Shown here in pieces: positions 25,144-34,120 of a stretch of 64,000 nucleotides of DNA. Origin of the DNA: Bauldia sp965232525. Its GTDB lineage: Bacteria; Pseudomonadota; Alphaproteobacteria; Rhizobiales; Kaistiaceae. Location: the NCBI RefSeq assembly GCF_965232525.1, contig NZ_OZ246980.1:2170001-2234000 (forward strand), given 5' to 3'. The notes under the pieces were generated by a model, which searched no databases, had not been told where the DNA came from, and worked only from the letters and a program-made list of their open reading frames with translations. Each line of letters opens with the position of its first letter. Position 1 is the first letter of the stretch. The translations under genes were made by a program, and so were the position numbers.

Positions 25144-26559
25144 CTATGCGACGTCCTGCTCAAGCCACGCCTGTCGCTTGCGGTAGATGGTCGAAGGATT
25201 GATCTGAAGGGCAGCCGCAGCACGCTGGATGTTGCAGTCGAACGCCGCGAGCGCGGTTTCGATAATCCGCCGTTCCTGCTCGCGAAACGGAAGTATTGGC
25301 CCATCGGCTTCGGCCATGGGAACGGCGACGTCTAGCAGGCTGTCGGGCAGCATGTCGGTGGTGACCAAGCCGCCGTCGTGGAGCACGACGACCTGGCGAA
25401 TGACGTTTTCCAGTTGGCGGACATTGCCGGGCCACGGGCAAGCCTCCAACGTCGCGGCGGCGGCGGGATGAAAATCCCGAAAGCTGCGTCCTTCCTCCTC
25501 GGCGAAGCGTCTCAGAAAGCGCTCGGCCAGCGCCAGGATGTCGCCCCGCCGGTCTCGCAAGGGGGGCAGATGGATCGGCAGGACGTGCAGCCGATAGAAC
25601 AAATCCGCCCGGAACCGTCCGGCATCGACTTCGTCCTGAGGGTTCCGGTTGGTCGCCGAAACGACGCGAACATCGACCTGCTTTTCGTCGGTGCCCCCGA
25701 CCCGGCGAAACCGACCGGTCTGGACGAAGCGCAGCAACTTGGCCTGAAGCGGCAGATGCATCTCGGCGATTTCGTCGAGGAAGAGCGTGCCACCATCCGC
25801 GAGTTCGGCCGCGCCGGCCCGATCGTCGGACGCCCCGGTGAAGGCGCCGCGGACGTGCCCGAAGATCTCGCTCTCGATTAACTCTGCGGGAATGGCGCTG
25901 CAGTTGATCGCCACGAACGGCCGATGGCCGAGCCCCGCTTCGGCATGAATCGCGGCCGCGCAGAGCTCCTTGCCCGTTCCACTTTCGCCGGTTATAAACA
26001 CCGGCGCCCGCGAGCCAGCCATCCGCTGGATCTGCCCGTAGATCGCCTGCATCACGGCGGACTGGCCGACAAAGCCGGCGAAATCCGTCGCATTTGTCTC
26101 GACCTTTGTTTCGTTGGGCCCCGGCGTATTGCGACGTTCCGTTTGCCAGGAGGCGACTGCGGTCTCGAGGCCGGCAATCAAGGCCTTAGCGCCGATCGGC
26201 TTGGGCAGGAAATCGATAGCACCCGCCTTCACCGCGGCGACCGCGACATTGAGGGACCCCGCGGCACTGGTCGCGATCAGCCGGGGCGCTGCCTGCACGA
26301 TGTCGGCGATGCGGTGCGGCCCGCCGACGGTTTCGACATCCGCAATCAGGACGGCCTTTGAAAGACTGCGGCCCGCAGCGGCCAGGTCGCTGGGCGTCTC
26401 GCATCCGGCGACCCGATACCGGCTCCCGTCCCGACCCGCGATCATGTCGATCAGCACGCGCCGCTGGCTCGGGTCTCGGTCGACCACGAAGACATCGATA
26501 GGCTGAGGCAGTCGATTGTGGTCTGGCACCGCGACCCTGCATTGGTTCGGCGCGATCAC
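25144..26559 (-). CDS. Sigma-54-dependent response regulator (NtrC family)
   Basis: This 471-aa activator has an N-terminal receiver domain, a central AAA+ domain and a C-terminal Fis-type helix-turn-helix. The receiver shows VVDRD at its start, an Asp in LIADVETVGG and Lys in LPKPIG. The AAA+ domain has Walker A GESGTGKE, the sigma-54 contact loop GAFTGA, Walker B GGTLFLDEI and an arginine-finger region. The HTH reads CNIQRAAAALQINPSTIYRK. The longest frame starts with GTG at 26559; a GTG at 26529 has a better ribosome site (caggg). No partner histidine kinase is adjacent, so its signal is unknown. Confidence 0.9.
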   Translation of the reverse strand: MIAPNQCRVAVPDHNRLPQPIDVFVVDRDPSQRRVLIDMIAGRDGSRYRVAGCETPSDLAAAGRSLSKAVLIADVETVGGPHRIADIVQAAPRLIATSAAGSLNVAVAAVKAGAIDFLPKPIGAKALIAGLETAVASWQTERRNTPGPNETKVETNATDFAGFVGQSAVMQAIYGQIQRMAGSRAPVFITGESGTGKELCAAAIHAEAGLGHRPFVAINCSAIPAELIESEIFGHVRGAFTGASDDRAGAAELADGGTLFLDEIAEMHLPLQAKLLRFVQTGRFRRVGGTDEKQVDVRVVSATNRNPQDEVDAGRFRADLFYRLHVLPIHLPPLRDRRGDILALAERFLRRFAEEEGRSFRDFHPAAAATLEACPWPGNVRQLENVIRQVVVLHDGGLVTTDMLPDSLLDVAVPMAEADGPILPFREQERRIIETALAAFDCNIQRAAAALQINPSTIYRKRQAWLEQDVA

Positions 26560-26668
26560 GCCCGGTCGTGATGATCGGGAAATAGGGTAAACGAACCGTT
26601 CAGAAATGCGGTCTGTTCATCGCCTTGCCGGTTGACGCCGCCACCATGACCCGGTAGCCGCCGTCCTC

Positions 26669-27541
26669 ATGACCGCCAATCGCCCTCCGCCGCGAATCCG
26701 CGGTCTTTCTGAGATCGTTGACGACTACACCTGCATCCTCTGCGATGCGTGGGGTGTGATCCATAACGGGGTTATGGCTCACGAGCCGGCGCTCGATGCG
26801 CTGCGAAAGTGCCGGGCGGCGGGGCGGCATGTCGTGATCGTGACTAATGCACCGCGCCCGAAAGAGCAGGTGCTGGCGCAATTCGCGCGCCATGGCGTCG
26901 ATGACAGAACGTTCGATGACATCATCACCTCCGGCGGGGTTGCACGAGGCTTTCTTGTCGAACGTCCCGGCCTCAAAGTCGTCCATTTCGGTCCGGATCG
27001 GGACCTTCCAACCTACGATGGCCTGGACATCGAAATTGTCGATGCCGCCGACGCCGAGTTGGTTTCCTGCACCGGGCTGCCGGACGATACGACCGAAACG
27101 CCCGAGGACTACGCTGATCACTACGCCCGTTGGCTCGATCTCGGTTTGCCGATGGTGTGTGCCAATCCCGACAAGGTGATCAAGCGTGGCGACAGCTTGG
27201 TCTGGTGTGCCGGGGGCGTGGCTGACGCCTATCGGGAACTTGGCGGCGAAACGATCCTCCTCGGCAAACCGCATCGGCCGATCTTCGATACGGCTCTCGC
27301 GCGGTTTTCGGACCTGGCCGGCACCGGGGTTTCCGGCAATGACGTTCTGGTCGTTGGCGATTCGCTGGAAACCGATCTCCGCGGCGCTACGGACGTCGGC
27401 CTCGATGCTCTTTTCGTGACCGCCGGGATTCATGCGGACCGGTTTGGTCCGCACGAGGACCCGGATGCAAGCAAAGTCGCCGGCGCGCTCGACGAGGCCG
27501 GGCTCAGCGTTCGGGCGTTCATTCCCCACCTCGCCTGGTAG
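26669..27541 (+). CDS. HAD-superfamily hydrolase, subclass IIA (TIGR01459-like)
   Basis: The 290-aa cytoplasmic phosphatase-like protein has the HAD nucleophile motif CILCDAWGVIHNG (first Asp near residue 25) and motif II in VIVTNAPRPKEQV. The IIA cap domain comes next, then Lys in ILLGKPHRPIFDTAL and motif III/IV DVLVVGDSLETDLRGA. The family is common in alphaproteobacteria beside ribF and has no firm substrate; relatives act on phosphosugars or p-nitrophenyl phosphate. ribF starts 70 bases downstream. Confidence 0.88.
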   Translation: MTANRPPPRIRGLSEIVDDYTCILCDAWGVIHNGVMAHEPALDALRKCRAAGRHVVIVTNAPRPKEQVLAQFARHGVDDRTFDDIITSGGVARGFLVERPGLKVVHFGPDRDLPTYDGLDIEIVDAADAELVSCTGLPDDTTETPEDYADHYARWLDLGLPMVCANPDKVIKRGDSLVWCAGGVADAYRELGGETILLGKPHRPIFDTALARFSDLAGTGVSGNDVLVVGDSLETDLRGATDVGLDALFVTAGIHADRFGPHEDPDASKVAGALDEAGLSVRAFIPHLAW

Positions 27542-27611
27542 ATCGCACCCGTGGCCGTCTTGACCGGTTCCGCGTGAGCGGTCAGGTTGCGCCGCGTTTC
27601 TCGGACCTTGA

Positions 27612-28622
27612 ATGATGCCTGACACCGCCGAAGCCTTGCGACACGGCCTTCCCACCTATCCGCTCGACGGTGTGCCACCGGAGATGAAAGGCGGCGCGGT
27701 CGCTATCGGCAACTTTGATGGCGTTCACCGCGGTCATGCCGCCCTCATACGCCGTGCCGTCGAGAGCGCCCATGGCAGCGGATCGCCAGCACTTGTTCTG
27801 ACCTTCGATCCCCATCCGCGGACGTTCTTTCGCCCGGATGAGCCGGTGTTCGTTCTCACCCCGCCGCCGGCACGCGCCCGGCTGATGACTGCTCTCGGTG
27901 TGGATGCAGTCGTGACGGCGCGGTTCGATAAGGCGTTTTCGCAGCTCGACCCCGAAACGTTCGAAGAGAACGTACTTGCCGGAGACCTCGCCGCTCGCTC
28001 GGTGATCGTCGGTGAGGGATTTCGCTTTGGCCGTGGGCGCGCGGGAACCGCGGGGCGCCTAGCCGCTGGTGGCGAGCGGCTCGGTTACGGCGTATCGGTG
28101 GTTGGACCCGTCACCGACGAGGCTGGCGCCCGCGTGTCCTCTTCGGCCATTCGGACTGCTCTGACTGCCGGCGATATCGAACAGGCGAACCGGCTTCTCG
28201 GCTATCGCTGGTTCGTTATCAGCACCGTCGTTCATGGGGAGAAACGTGGGCGCGAGTTGGGTTTCCCGACCGCCAACATGCATCTGGCGACGAACTGCCG
28301 GCTCCGTCATGGCATCTACGCGGTCACTCTGGCGCGGAACGACGGCGTCCGGCGCCCCGGCGTCGCCAGCTACGGCCGTAGACCGCAGTTCGACGACGGG
28401 CCGCCGCTCCTTGAAGTGTTCGTTTTCGACTATGACCAAGAGTTCTACGGCGAGGACATCATCGTCAGCTTCCACCGCTGGATCCGGCCAGAACGCAAAT
28501 TTCCCAGCGTTGACGCCCTCATCGACGCGATGCATCAGGATTGCACCGATGCCCGGGCGATCCTGTCGACTGCAGCGCCCGGGAGCGCGTTGGACGAGGC
28601 GCTCGCCGGTGTTGGATTGTGA
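27612..28622 (+). CDS. ribF: Bifunctional riboflavin kinase / FAD synthetase
   Basis: RibF converts riboflavin to FMN and then FAD. The N-terminal nucleotidyltransferase domain shows AVAIGNFDGVHRGHAALI near residue 40, TFDPHPRTFF, and the end motif RVSSSAIRTALTAGDIEQANRLLGY. The C-terminal kinase domain has GRELGFPTANM and a conserved Asn/Glu region near YGRRPQFD. The product is 336 aa. Two ATGs are adjacent at 27612 and 27615. In relatives ileS often follows, but here a lipoprotein gene does. Confidence 0.96.
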   Translation: MMPDTAEALRHGLPTYPLDGVPPEMKGGAVAIGNFDGVHRGHAALIRRAVESAHGSGSPALVLTFDPHPRTFFRPDEPVFVLTPPPARARLMTALGVDAVVTARFDKAFSQLDPETFEENVLAGDLAARSVIVGEGFRFGRGRAGTAGRLAAGGERLGYGVSVVGPVTDEAGARVSSSAIRTALTAGDIEQANRLLGYRWFVISTVVHGEKRGRELGFPTANMHLATNCRLRHGIYAVTLARNDGVRRPGVASYGRRPQFDDGPPLLEVFVFDYDQEFYGEDIIVSFHRWIRPERKFPSVDALIDAMHQDCTDARAILSTAAPGSALDEALAGVGL

Positions 28623-28635
28623 TCTGGTTGTCGGC

Positions 28636-28658
28636 AACACCTGTATCCTGTAGGTGTT
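28636..28658. terminator. Weak hairpin after ribF
   Basis: Arms aacacct and aggtgtt (7 bp) with a 9-base loop lie 14 bases after the ribF stop. There is no clear T-run, so it may be an attenuator or incidental. Confidence 0.35.
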
Positions 28659-28746
28659 TCAGCATGTTCCGCCGGAATTTTGCCGATTTCTTCACCGATT
28701 GGTGGGAATCGTTGGGTCGGAGCGACCGAAGGGGGATACCGCCGGG

Positions 28747-29463
28747 ATGATCAGGGTAATGCCGAAAAACGGAGCGGCCGCCGGCGTTTTGGTGATGGCG
28801 ATCGTTCTCGGCGGTTGCACGACCTATGGGACGGGCGTCACGCCTGGCAAGCAGACGGTCAAGGATATCACCGGTCTAGTGAGCCTCGGCGCCAGCAACA
28901 GAAGCGATCCGATCGAATACAGCCCGCGTCCCGGGATCGTGGCGCCGCCCTCGGCCGACACGCTGCCCAAACCCGGCGAAACCGCGACGGCCGCGAACTG
29001 GCCGAACGATCCAGACGAAGCTGAGAAACAGCGCCTGGCGAACCGACCGGCCAAGTCGGCGGAGACCCAGGAAGATGTCCTGAGGGATCCCGGCTTCCGG
29101 CTGCCGTCGAAGCCCGTAACGGTGCGTAGGAGCAGCAAGGATCCGAACAGCGCCGAAGAGCAGTGGCGGCAGATGCAAGGGGCGAAAGACGAGGCGGAGA
29201 AGCTGTTCGCGCGTGCCAAATCCGGACGGGCGGGCGCCGTCGATGCCGAGGGCAATCCGGTCCGCACCCGCCTGGACGAGCCGCCGGCGAACTATCGGGT
29301 CCCCGATCCGACGGCGCCGGAGGAGTTCGCGGCCGCCGAGGATGAGAAATGGTGGCAGTTCTTCCGGAAGAAGAAGCCGGCTCAGCCGGCCGAGCCGACG
29401 CCGGAGGCCGGCGAAACGGCTGAAGCAGAGGACCCGGAAGCCGCGGCCCCTGCCGACAGCTGA
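28747..29463 (+). CDS. Putative lipoprotein with low-complexity charged C-terminus
   Basis: The start MIRVMPKNGAAAGVLVM gives a lipoprotein signal peptide with lipobox VLGGC, so Cys would be lipidated. The 238-aa protein is largely polar and probably disordered (PSADTLPKPGETATAANWPND, KPAQPAEPTPEAGETAEAEDPEA). A motif KDITGLVSLG near residue 45 resembles alphaproteobacterial small outer-membrane lipoproteins, possibly related to BamF-like accessory proteins; this is uncertain. It converges with tadA. Confidence 0.75.
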   Translation: MIRVMPKNGAAAGVLVMAIVLGGCTTYGTGVTPGKQTVKDITGLVSLGASNRSDPIEYSPRPGIVAPPSADTLPKPGETATAANWPNDPDEAEKQRLANRPAKSAETQEDVLRDPGFRLPSKPVTVRRSSKDPNSAEEQWRQMQGAKDEAEKLFARAKSGRAGAVDAEGNPVRTRLDEPPANYRVPDPTAPEEFAAAEDEKWWQFFRKKKPAQPAEPTPEAGETAEAEDPEAAAPADS

Positions 29464-29470
29464 TCGCGGT

Positions 29471-29929
29471 TCATCGCCTTTCGGCAAAGAACCGACGTAA
29501 CAGCGCGGCCGATTCGCTCTCCGCGATGCCGGAGTAGACCTCCGGCGCATGGTGGCATGTACCGAGCGAGAAAAACCGAGGACCGTGGTCGACACCACCG
29601 CTTTTCGGGTCGTCGGCGCCAAAGTAGAGCCGTCGAATGCGCGCGAACGAAATCGCCGCGGCGCACATTGCGCACGGTTCGAGCGTCACATAGAGGTCTG
29701 CGCCGGTCAGCCGCTGTGACCCGACGGCGCCGGCAGCGGCGCGGATAACCAACATTTCGGCATGGGCGGTGGGATCGTCGCGCTCAATCGTCCGGTTGCC
29801 GTCGCGGGCGATGATCGCGCCGTCGAGGACCACTGCGGCACCGACCGGGACCTCGCCGCGGTCCATCGCCGCGCGGGCTTCCGCAAGCGCAATGTCCATC
29901 GGCGTTTCCGGGTCGGTCAAGGCTACCAT
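29471..29929 (-). CDS. tadA: tRNA-specific adenosine deaminase
   Basis: TadA converts adenosine 34 of tRNA-Arg(ACG) to inosine. The 152-aa protein has the zinc motifs HAEM (with catalytic Glu) and EPCAMCAAA, and GDVDH-like GGVDHG further on. The start MVALTDPETPMDIAL is taken; the frame extends upstream to 29995 without similarity and would overlap the divergent promoter region. It converges with the lipoprotein gene and diverges from the pseudouridine synthase gene. Confidence 0.93.
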   Translation of the reverse strand: MVALTDPETPMDIALAEARAAMDRGEVPVGAAVVLDGAIIARDGNRTIERDDPTAHAEMLVIRAAAGAVGSQRLTGADLYVTLEPCAMCAAAISFARIRRLYFGADDPKSGGVDHGPRFFSLGTCHHAPEVYSGIAESESAALLRRFFAERR

Positions 29930-29967
29930 CTCTCGCCCCGCTGGAATGCCTCTGCTATAGCGCGACA

Positions 29968-30816
29968 ATGGTCTCGGATACCACGACACAGCCACCGCCC
30001 GAGGGCGAGCGAATCGCCAAAGTGCTTGCCCGCGCTGGGCTTTGCTCGCGGCGCGACGCGGAGCGATGGATCGCTGATGGCCGGGTCAGCGTCAACGGTT
30101 CGGTGCTGACCTCGCCGGCGCGCAATGTCGGGCCGGGGGACCGGATCGCGGTGGACGGGGAGCCGCTGCCGCAACGGGAACGCACGCGTTTGTGGCTCTA
30201 CAACAAGCCGCGCGGGCTGGTGACCACGGCGCGCGATCCGGAGGGAAGACGGACGGTTTTTCAAGCACTTCCGGACGATCTGCCGCGAGTGATGGCGGTT
30301 GGGCGGCTCGATATCAACACTGAGGGGCTGTTGCTGCTCACCAATGATGGCGGTTTGAAGCGGGTTTTGGAGCTGCCGTCGACCGGCTGGCTGCGTCGAT
30401 ATCGGGTCCGGGCGCACGGCGTGGTCGACCCTAACGCATTGGAATCGTTGAGAGAAGGCGTCGCGGTCGATGGTGTGCTCTTTGGCCCGGTTGAAGCAGC
30501 GATCGACCGGGTACAGGGCGCCAATACCTGGCTGACGGTTGGGCTGCGCGAGGGCAAGAACCGGGAGGTGAAGCGCATCCTCGAACATCTGGGCCTTGCC
30601 ACTAACCGATTGATTCGTTTGTCGTTTGGTCCGTTCCAACTCGGCGATCTGGAGACCGGGGCGGTGCGCGAAATCCGCGGCAAGGTGCTCCGCGATCAGC
30701 TCGGCACCAAGCTCGCAGCACAGGCCGGGGCCGACTTCGATGCACCCCTGCGACGCCCCGCGACACCCCCTCCGACACTACCGCGACGCCCTCGAAATGC
30801 GCATCGTCGGCGGTGA
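29968..30816 (+). CDS. RsuA/RluB-family pseudouridine synthase
   Basis: This 282-aa enzyme isomerises uridine in rRNA. It has an N-terminal S4 RNA-binding domain (RIAKVLARAGLCSRRDAERWIADGRV) and a catalytic domain. The catalytic Asp lies in VGRLDINTEGLLLLTNDG, and the C-terminal motif is EGKNREVKRI. The composition fits RluB/RluE/RsuA, so the exact target position is not fixed. The C-terminal tail is Pro/Arg-rich. Its last 20 bases overlap rsmD. Confidence 0.92.
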   Translation: MVSDTTTQPPPEGERIAKVLARAGLCSRRDAERWIADGRVSVNGSVLTSPARNVGPGDRIAVDGEPLPQRERTRLWLYNKPRGLVTTARDPEGRRTVFQALPDDLPRVMAVGRLDINTEGLLLLTNDGGLKRVLELPSTGWLRRYRVRAHGVVDPNALESLREGVAVDGVLFGPVEAAIDRVQGANTWLTVGLREGKNREVKRILEHLGLATNRLIRLSFGPFQLGDLETGAVREIRGKVLRDQLGTKLAAQAGADFDAPLRRPATPPPTLPRRPRNAHRRR

Positions 30817-31351
30817 GACACGGGGGCGACGCCTGGTGTCGCCCGCGACGCTTTCGATTCGGCCGACCTCCGATCGTCTCCGCGAGACGTTGTTCGATAT
30901 CCTCCTCCATCGCTACAGCGATCCGGTCACCGGAGCGCGGGTGCTCGATCTGTTCGCCGGAACCGGGGCGCTCGGTCTTGAAGCGCTGTCGCGGGGGGCG
31001 GACTTCGCCCTGTTCGTCGAGGAGGACGCGACCGCTCGCGGGCTGATTCGCCGCAACATCGAAACGGTCGGCGCTACCGGGACCACAAAGGTCTATCGCC
31101 GGGATGCGACCCGGCTCGGCGCCTTGAGCGGGCTTGCGCCCTTCTCGCTGGTGTTTGCCGATCCGCCTTACGCCAAGGGGCTGGGCGAGCGGGCGCTTAG
31201 CGCCGCGCTCGGCGGCGGATGGCTGACACCGGAGGCGCTGTGCATCCTGGAGGAACGGCGCTCAGCCGAGATCGCCGAGATCGAAGGCCTCGAGGTCTGC
31301 GAGACCCGACCGGTCGGCGAGTCGCAGCTCGTGTTTCTTAAGCGATTGTAA
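30797..31351 (+). CDS. rsmD: 16S rRNA (guanine-N2)-methyltransferase RsmD
   Basis: RsmD methylates G966 of 16S rRNA. The 184-aa protein begins MRIVGGETRGRRL and shows PTSDRLRETLFDIL, the SAM-binding VLDLFAGTGALGLEALSRGA and the catalytic motif FADPPYAKG. The start is the ATG at 30797, inside the end of the pseudouridine synthase gene, which couples the two. The longer upstream frame is a shadow. Confidence 0.95.
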   Translation: MRIVGGETRGRRLVSPATLSIRPTSDRLRETLFDILLHRYSDPVTGARVLDLFAGTGALGLEALSRGADFALFVEEDATARGLIRRNIETVGATGTTKVYRRDATRLGALSGLAPFSLVFADPPYAKGLGERALSAALGGGWLTPEALCILEERRSAEIAEIEGLEVCETRPVGESQLVFLKRL

Positions 31352-31433
31352 TCATCCGGCAACTGGCCTTCGCACTCGGCCTCTCCTATATCGAGGGTTC
31401 GTCACGCGCGACCGACCACAGGAGAAGACGCTG

Positions 31434-32792
31434 ATGATCCGACGAGCCTGGGCCGCCATTCCCTTTGTTCTGGCCTGGGCGATCGGCCATTCAGCGGCGA
31501 TAGCGGCGCCGACCTTTGCCGACCAAGTCGAATCGTTTTTCCTCGACAACGGCCTTCAGGTCGTCGTGATTCCCGATCATCGCGCGCCGATCGTCACCCA
31601 CATGATCTGGTACAAGGTCGGGGCCGCCGACGAACCGCCGGGGAAATCCGGGATCGCTCATTTCCTCGAGCATCTCATGTTCAAGGGCACAGAGAACCAT
31701 CCGGACGGCGAGTTCTCCGAGATGATCAACTCGGTCGGCGGCCGCGAGAACGCCTTCACCAGCGCCGACGCTACCGTTTACCACCAAACTGTCGCCAAGC
31801 AGCATCTCGAGCTGATGATGGCGTTCGAAGCCGATCGTATGGCCAACCTCGTGCTGACGGATGAGGAAGTCGCCACCGAGCGGGGTGTCATCCTCGAGGA
31901 GTGGCGAACCCGGACCGACAATGAGCCCTCGTCGCAACTCAGTGAGGCGATCGGTTCGACACTGTTCCAGAACAGCGGCTACGGTATTCCGATCATCGGC
32001 TGGGCCCATGAGATGGCGACCCTCGACCGCGAGGATGCGCTGGCATTCTACGATCGCTTCTACACCCCCAGCAACGCCATCGTCATCGTCGCCGGCGATG
32101 TGATGCCGGACGAGGTGCGAACCCTTGCAGAGGGGACCTATGGGCAGGTAGCGCAGCGGGCCGAGCCCGAACGGTTCCGGCCCCGCGAGCCCGAGCCGCT
32201 CGCGGCACGAACGGTGACGCACGAGGATCCGCGCGTGACCCAGCCGATGGTTCAGCGCGTCTATCTGGCGCCGTCCTATGCCACTGCCGAGCCGGGCGAG
32301 GCGGTCGCTCTCGACATCCTCGCCGATATCCTCGGCTCCGGTCCGACCAGCCGCCTCTATGGCGATCTGGTTATCGATGACGGTATCGCGACCGCAGCCA
32401 GCGTCTATTATCGGGCCAATGCTTTCGGCGACACGATATTCTGGGTGTTCGGCATTCCGCGCGGCGATGTCGACCTCGATACGCTAATGGCGGAGATCCA
32501 AGCCACAATCGCCGACATAGCCGCCAACGGCGTCACCGACGAAGAACTCGAACGGGCCAAACACCGGGTTCGGGCCGCCGCCATTTTCGCCCAGGACAGC
32601 CATGCATCGCTCGCCCGCGTGTTCGGCACGGCACTGGTCGCCGGTCAGACGATCGAAGACGTTCAGGCCTGGCCAGCCGAAGTCGAGATGGTGACATCAG
32701 ACGAGATTGCCGCAGTGGCGCGCAAATACCTCATCCCAGAACGATCGGTCACGGGCTACCTGATCGGCAGCACCGAGGAGGGTCGTTCCTGA
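31434..32792 (+). CDS. M16-family zinc metallopeptidase (catalytic subunit), exported
   Basis: This is a periplasmic pitrilysin/MPP-like peptidase. The 452-aa protein has a signal peptide (MIRRAWAAIPFVLAWAIG..AAIAA). It keeps the inverted zinc motif HxxEH at residues 76-80 (HFLEHLMFKGT), with the third ligand Glu in EVATERGVILEEW. It shares a TGATG junction with the next gene, a related but catalytically dead M16 subunit, so the two probably form a heterodimer, as such pairs do in other alphaproteobacteria. Confidence 0.93.
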   Translation: MIRRAWAAIPFVLAWAIGHSAAIAAPTFADQVESFFLDNGLQVVVIPDHRAPIVTHMIWYKVGAADEPPGKSGIAHFLEHLMFKGTENHPDGEFSEMINSVGGRENAFTSADATVYHQTVAKQHLELMMAFEADRMANLVLTDEEVATERGVILEEWRTRTDNEPSSQLSEAIGSTLFQNSGYGIPIIGWAHEMATLDREDALAFYDRFYTPSNAIVIVAGDVMPDEVRTLAEGTYGQVAQRAEPERFRPREPEPLAARTVTHEDPRVTQPMVQRVYLAPSYATAEPGEAVALDILADILGSGPTSRLYGDLVIDDGIATAASVYYRANAFGDTIFWVFGIPRGDVDLDTLMAEIQATIADIAANGVTDEELERAKHRVRAAAIFAQDSHASLARVFGTALVAGQTIEDVQAWPAEVEMVTSDEIAAVARKYLIPERSVTGYLIGSTEEGRS

Positions 32793-34120
32793 TGCTTGGA
32801 CTTCTGTCGATCAAGACCAACCGGTTGGCCCTGCTGGCCGGCCTTGTCGCGACCGCTGTGGTTGGCTCTTCGAGCGCGAATGCCACGTCGATCGAGCGGG
32901 TGGTGAGCCCGGGCGGCATCGAAGCCTGGCTCGTCCAGGAAGACGCCGTGCCGCTGATCGCCATGTCGTTCGCTTTTGTCGGAGGGACGGCGCAGGACCC
33001 GGCCGACAAGCCCGGCGTCGCCAACATGCTCTCCGGCCTGCTCGACGAAGGCGCCGGGCCGCTCGATAGCGAGGCGTTTCAACTGGCGCTCACCGATAAC
33101 AGCATCAGCCTGTCGTTCGATGCCGGCCGCGACACGTTCCGCGGGTCGGTGCGCGCCCTGATCGAAGACAAAGACGAGGCGGCCCGGCTGCTCGAGCTGG
33201 CACTGACCGAGCCGCGCTTCGATCCGGAGCCGGTTGAACGTATTCGCGCGCAGATCCTGACCAATATCCGCGCCGACGAGAACGATCCGGGTGAACAAGC
33301 CGGCACGGCGCTTATGAAGGCGTTGTTCCCCGATCATCCATATGGCCAGCCGAGCGAAGGCACCGCCGACAGCGTCGCCGCGATCACCGTTGAAGACCTG
33401 CGGACCTATTTCGGCAAGATCGTCGCGCGCGACAATCTGAAGATCGCCGTCGTCGGCGCCATCAACGCTGAATCGCTGGCCCCTCTACTCGACGAGGTTT
33501 TCGGCGACCTGCCGCCCAAGGCGAACCGCGTTGGGCTTGCCGACGTGGATCCGGAGGTCGGCGACAGTATCGATATTCCGATGGCGATCCCCCAGACCCT
33601 GATCCAGTTAGCCGGCAACGGGATGCAGCGGGACGATCCGGATTTCGTTGCCGCCTCGGTCGCCAGTTACATTCTCGGCGGCGGCGGCTTCACCTCGCGC
33701 CTCTACGAAGAAGTCCGCGAGGAGCGTGGCCTGGCCTACTCCATTTCGCTCGGTCTCGCGCCACTCGACAATAGCGGGCTGGTCTTCGTCAGCACCTCAA
33801 CGCGCAGTGACCAGGCCGATGCAGTGGTGGCGCTGATCGAGAACGAAATCAGCCGCTTCGCCAAGGAAGGCCCGACCGAGCAGGAACTTGCCGACGCCAA
33901 GGCCTATCTGATCGGCTCGTATCCGCTTCGCTTCGATACCTCCCGCTCGATCGCCAGCCAGCTTCTGGCGATTCAGCTCGACAATTTGGGGATCGATTAT
34001 GTTGATCGCCGCAACGACCTAATCTCGGCGGTGACTATTGACGACGTTCGCCGCGCGGCTGCGCGTCTGTTCGGTGAGGGCGACATGACGATCGTCCGCG
34101 TCGGCCAGCCAACTGGGTGA
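32792..34120 (+). CDS. M16-family peptidase-like protein (non-catalytic subunit), exported
   Basis: The 442-aa protein has a signal-like N-terminus ending near ANA and the M16 fold. Where HxxEH should be it reads KPGVANMLSGLLDEGAG, so the zinc site is lost. The C-terminal part keeps the M16 substrate-binding pattern (GGGGFTSRLYEEVREERGLAYSI). It probably pairs with the upstream catalytic subunit. Its stop overlaps the GTG start of the first patatin gene. Confidence 0.92.
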   Translation: MLGLLSIKTNRLALLAGLVATAVVGSSSANATSIERVVSPGGIEAWLVQEDAVPLIAMSFAFVGGTAQDPADKPGVANMLSGLLDEGAGPLDSEAFQLALTDNSISLSFDAGRDTFRGSVRALIEDKDEAARLLELALTEPRFDPEPVERIRAQILTNIRADENDPGEQAGTALMKALFPDHPYGQPSEGTADSVAAITVEDLRTYFGKIVARDNLKIAVVGAINAESLAPLLDEVFGDLPPKANRVGLADVDPEVGDSIDIPMAIPQTLIQLAGNGMQRDDPDFVAASVASYILGGGGFTSRLYEEVREERGLAYSISLGLAPLDNSGLVFVSTSTRSDQADAVVALIENEISRFAKEGPTEQELADAKAYLIGSYPLRFDTSRSIASQLLAIQLDNLGIDYVDRRNDLISAVTIDDVRRAAARLFGEGDMTIVRVGQPTG

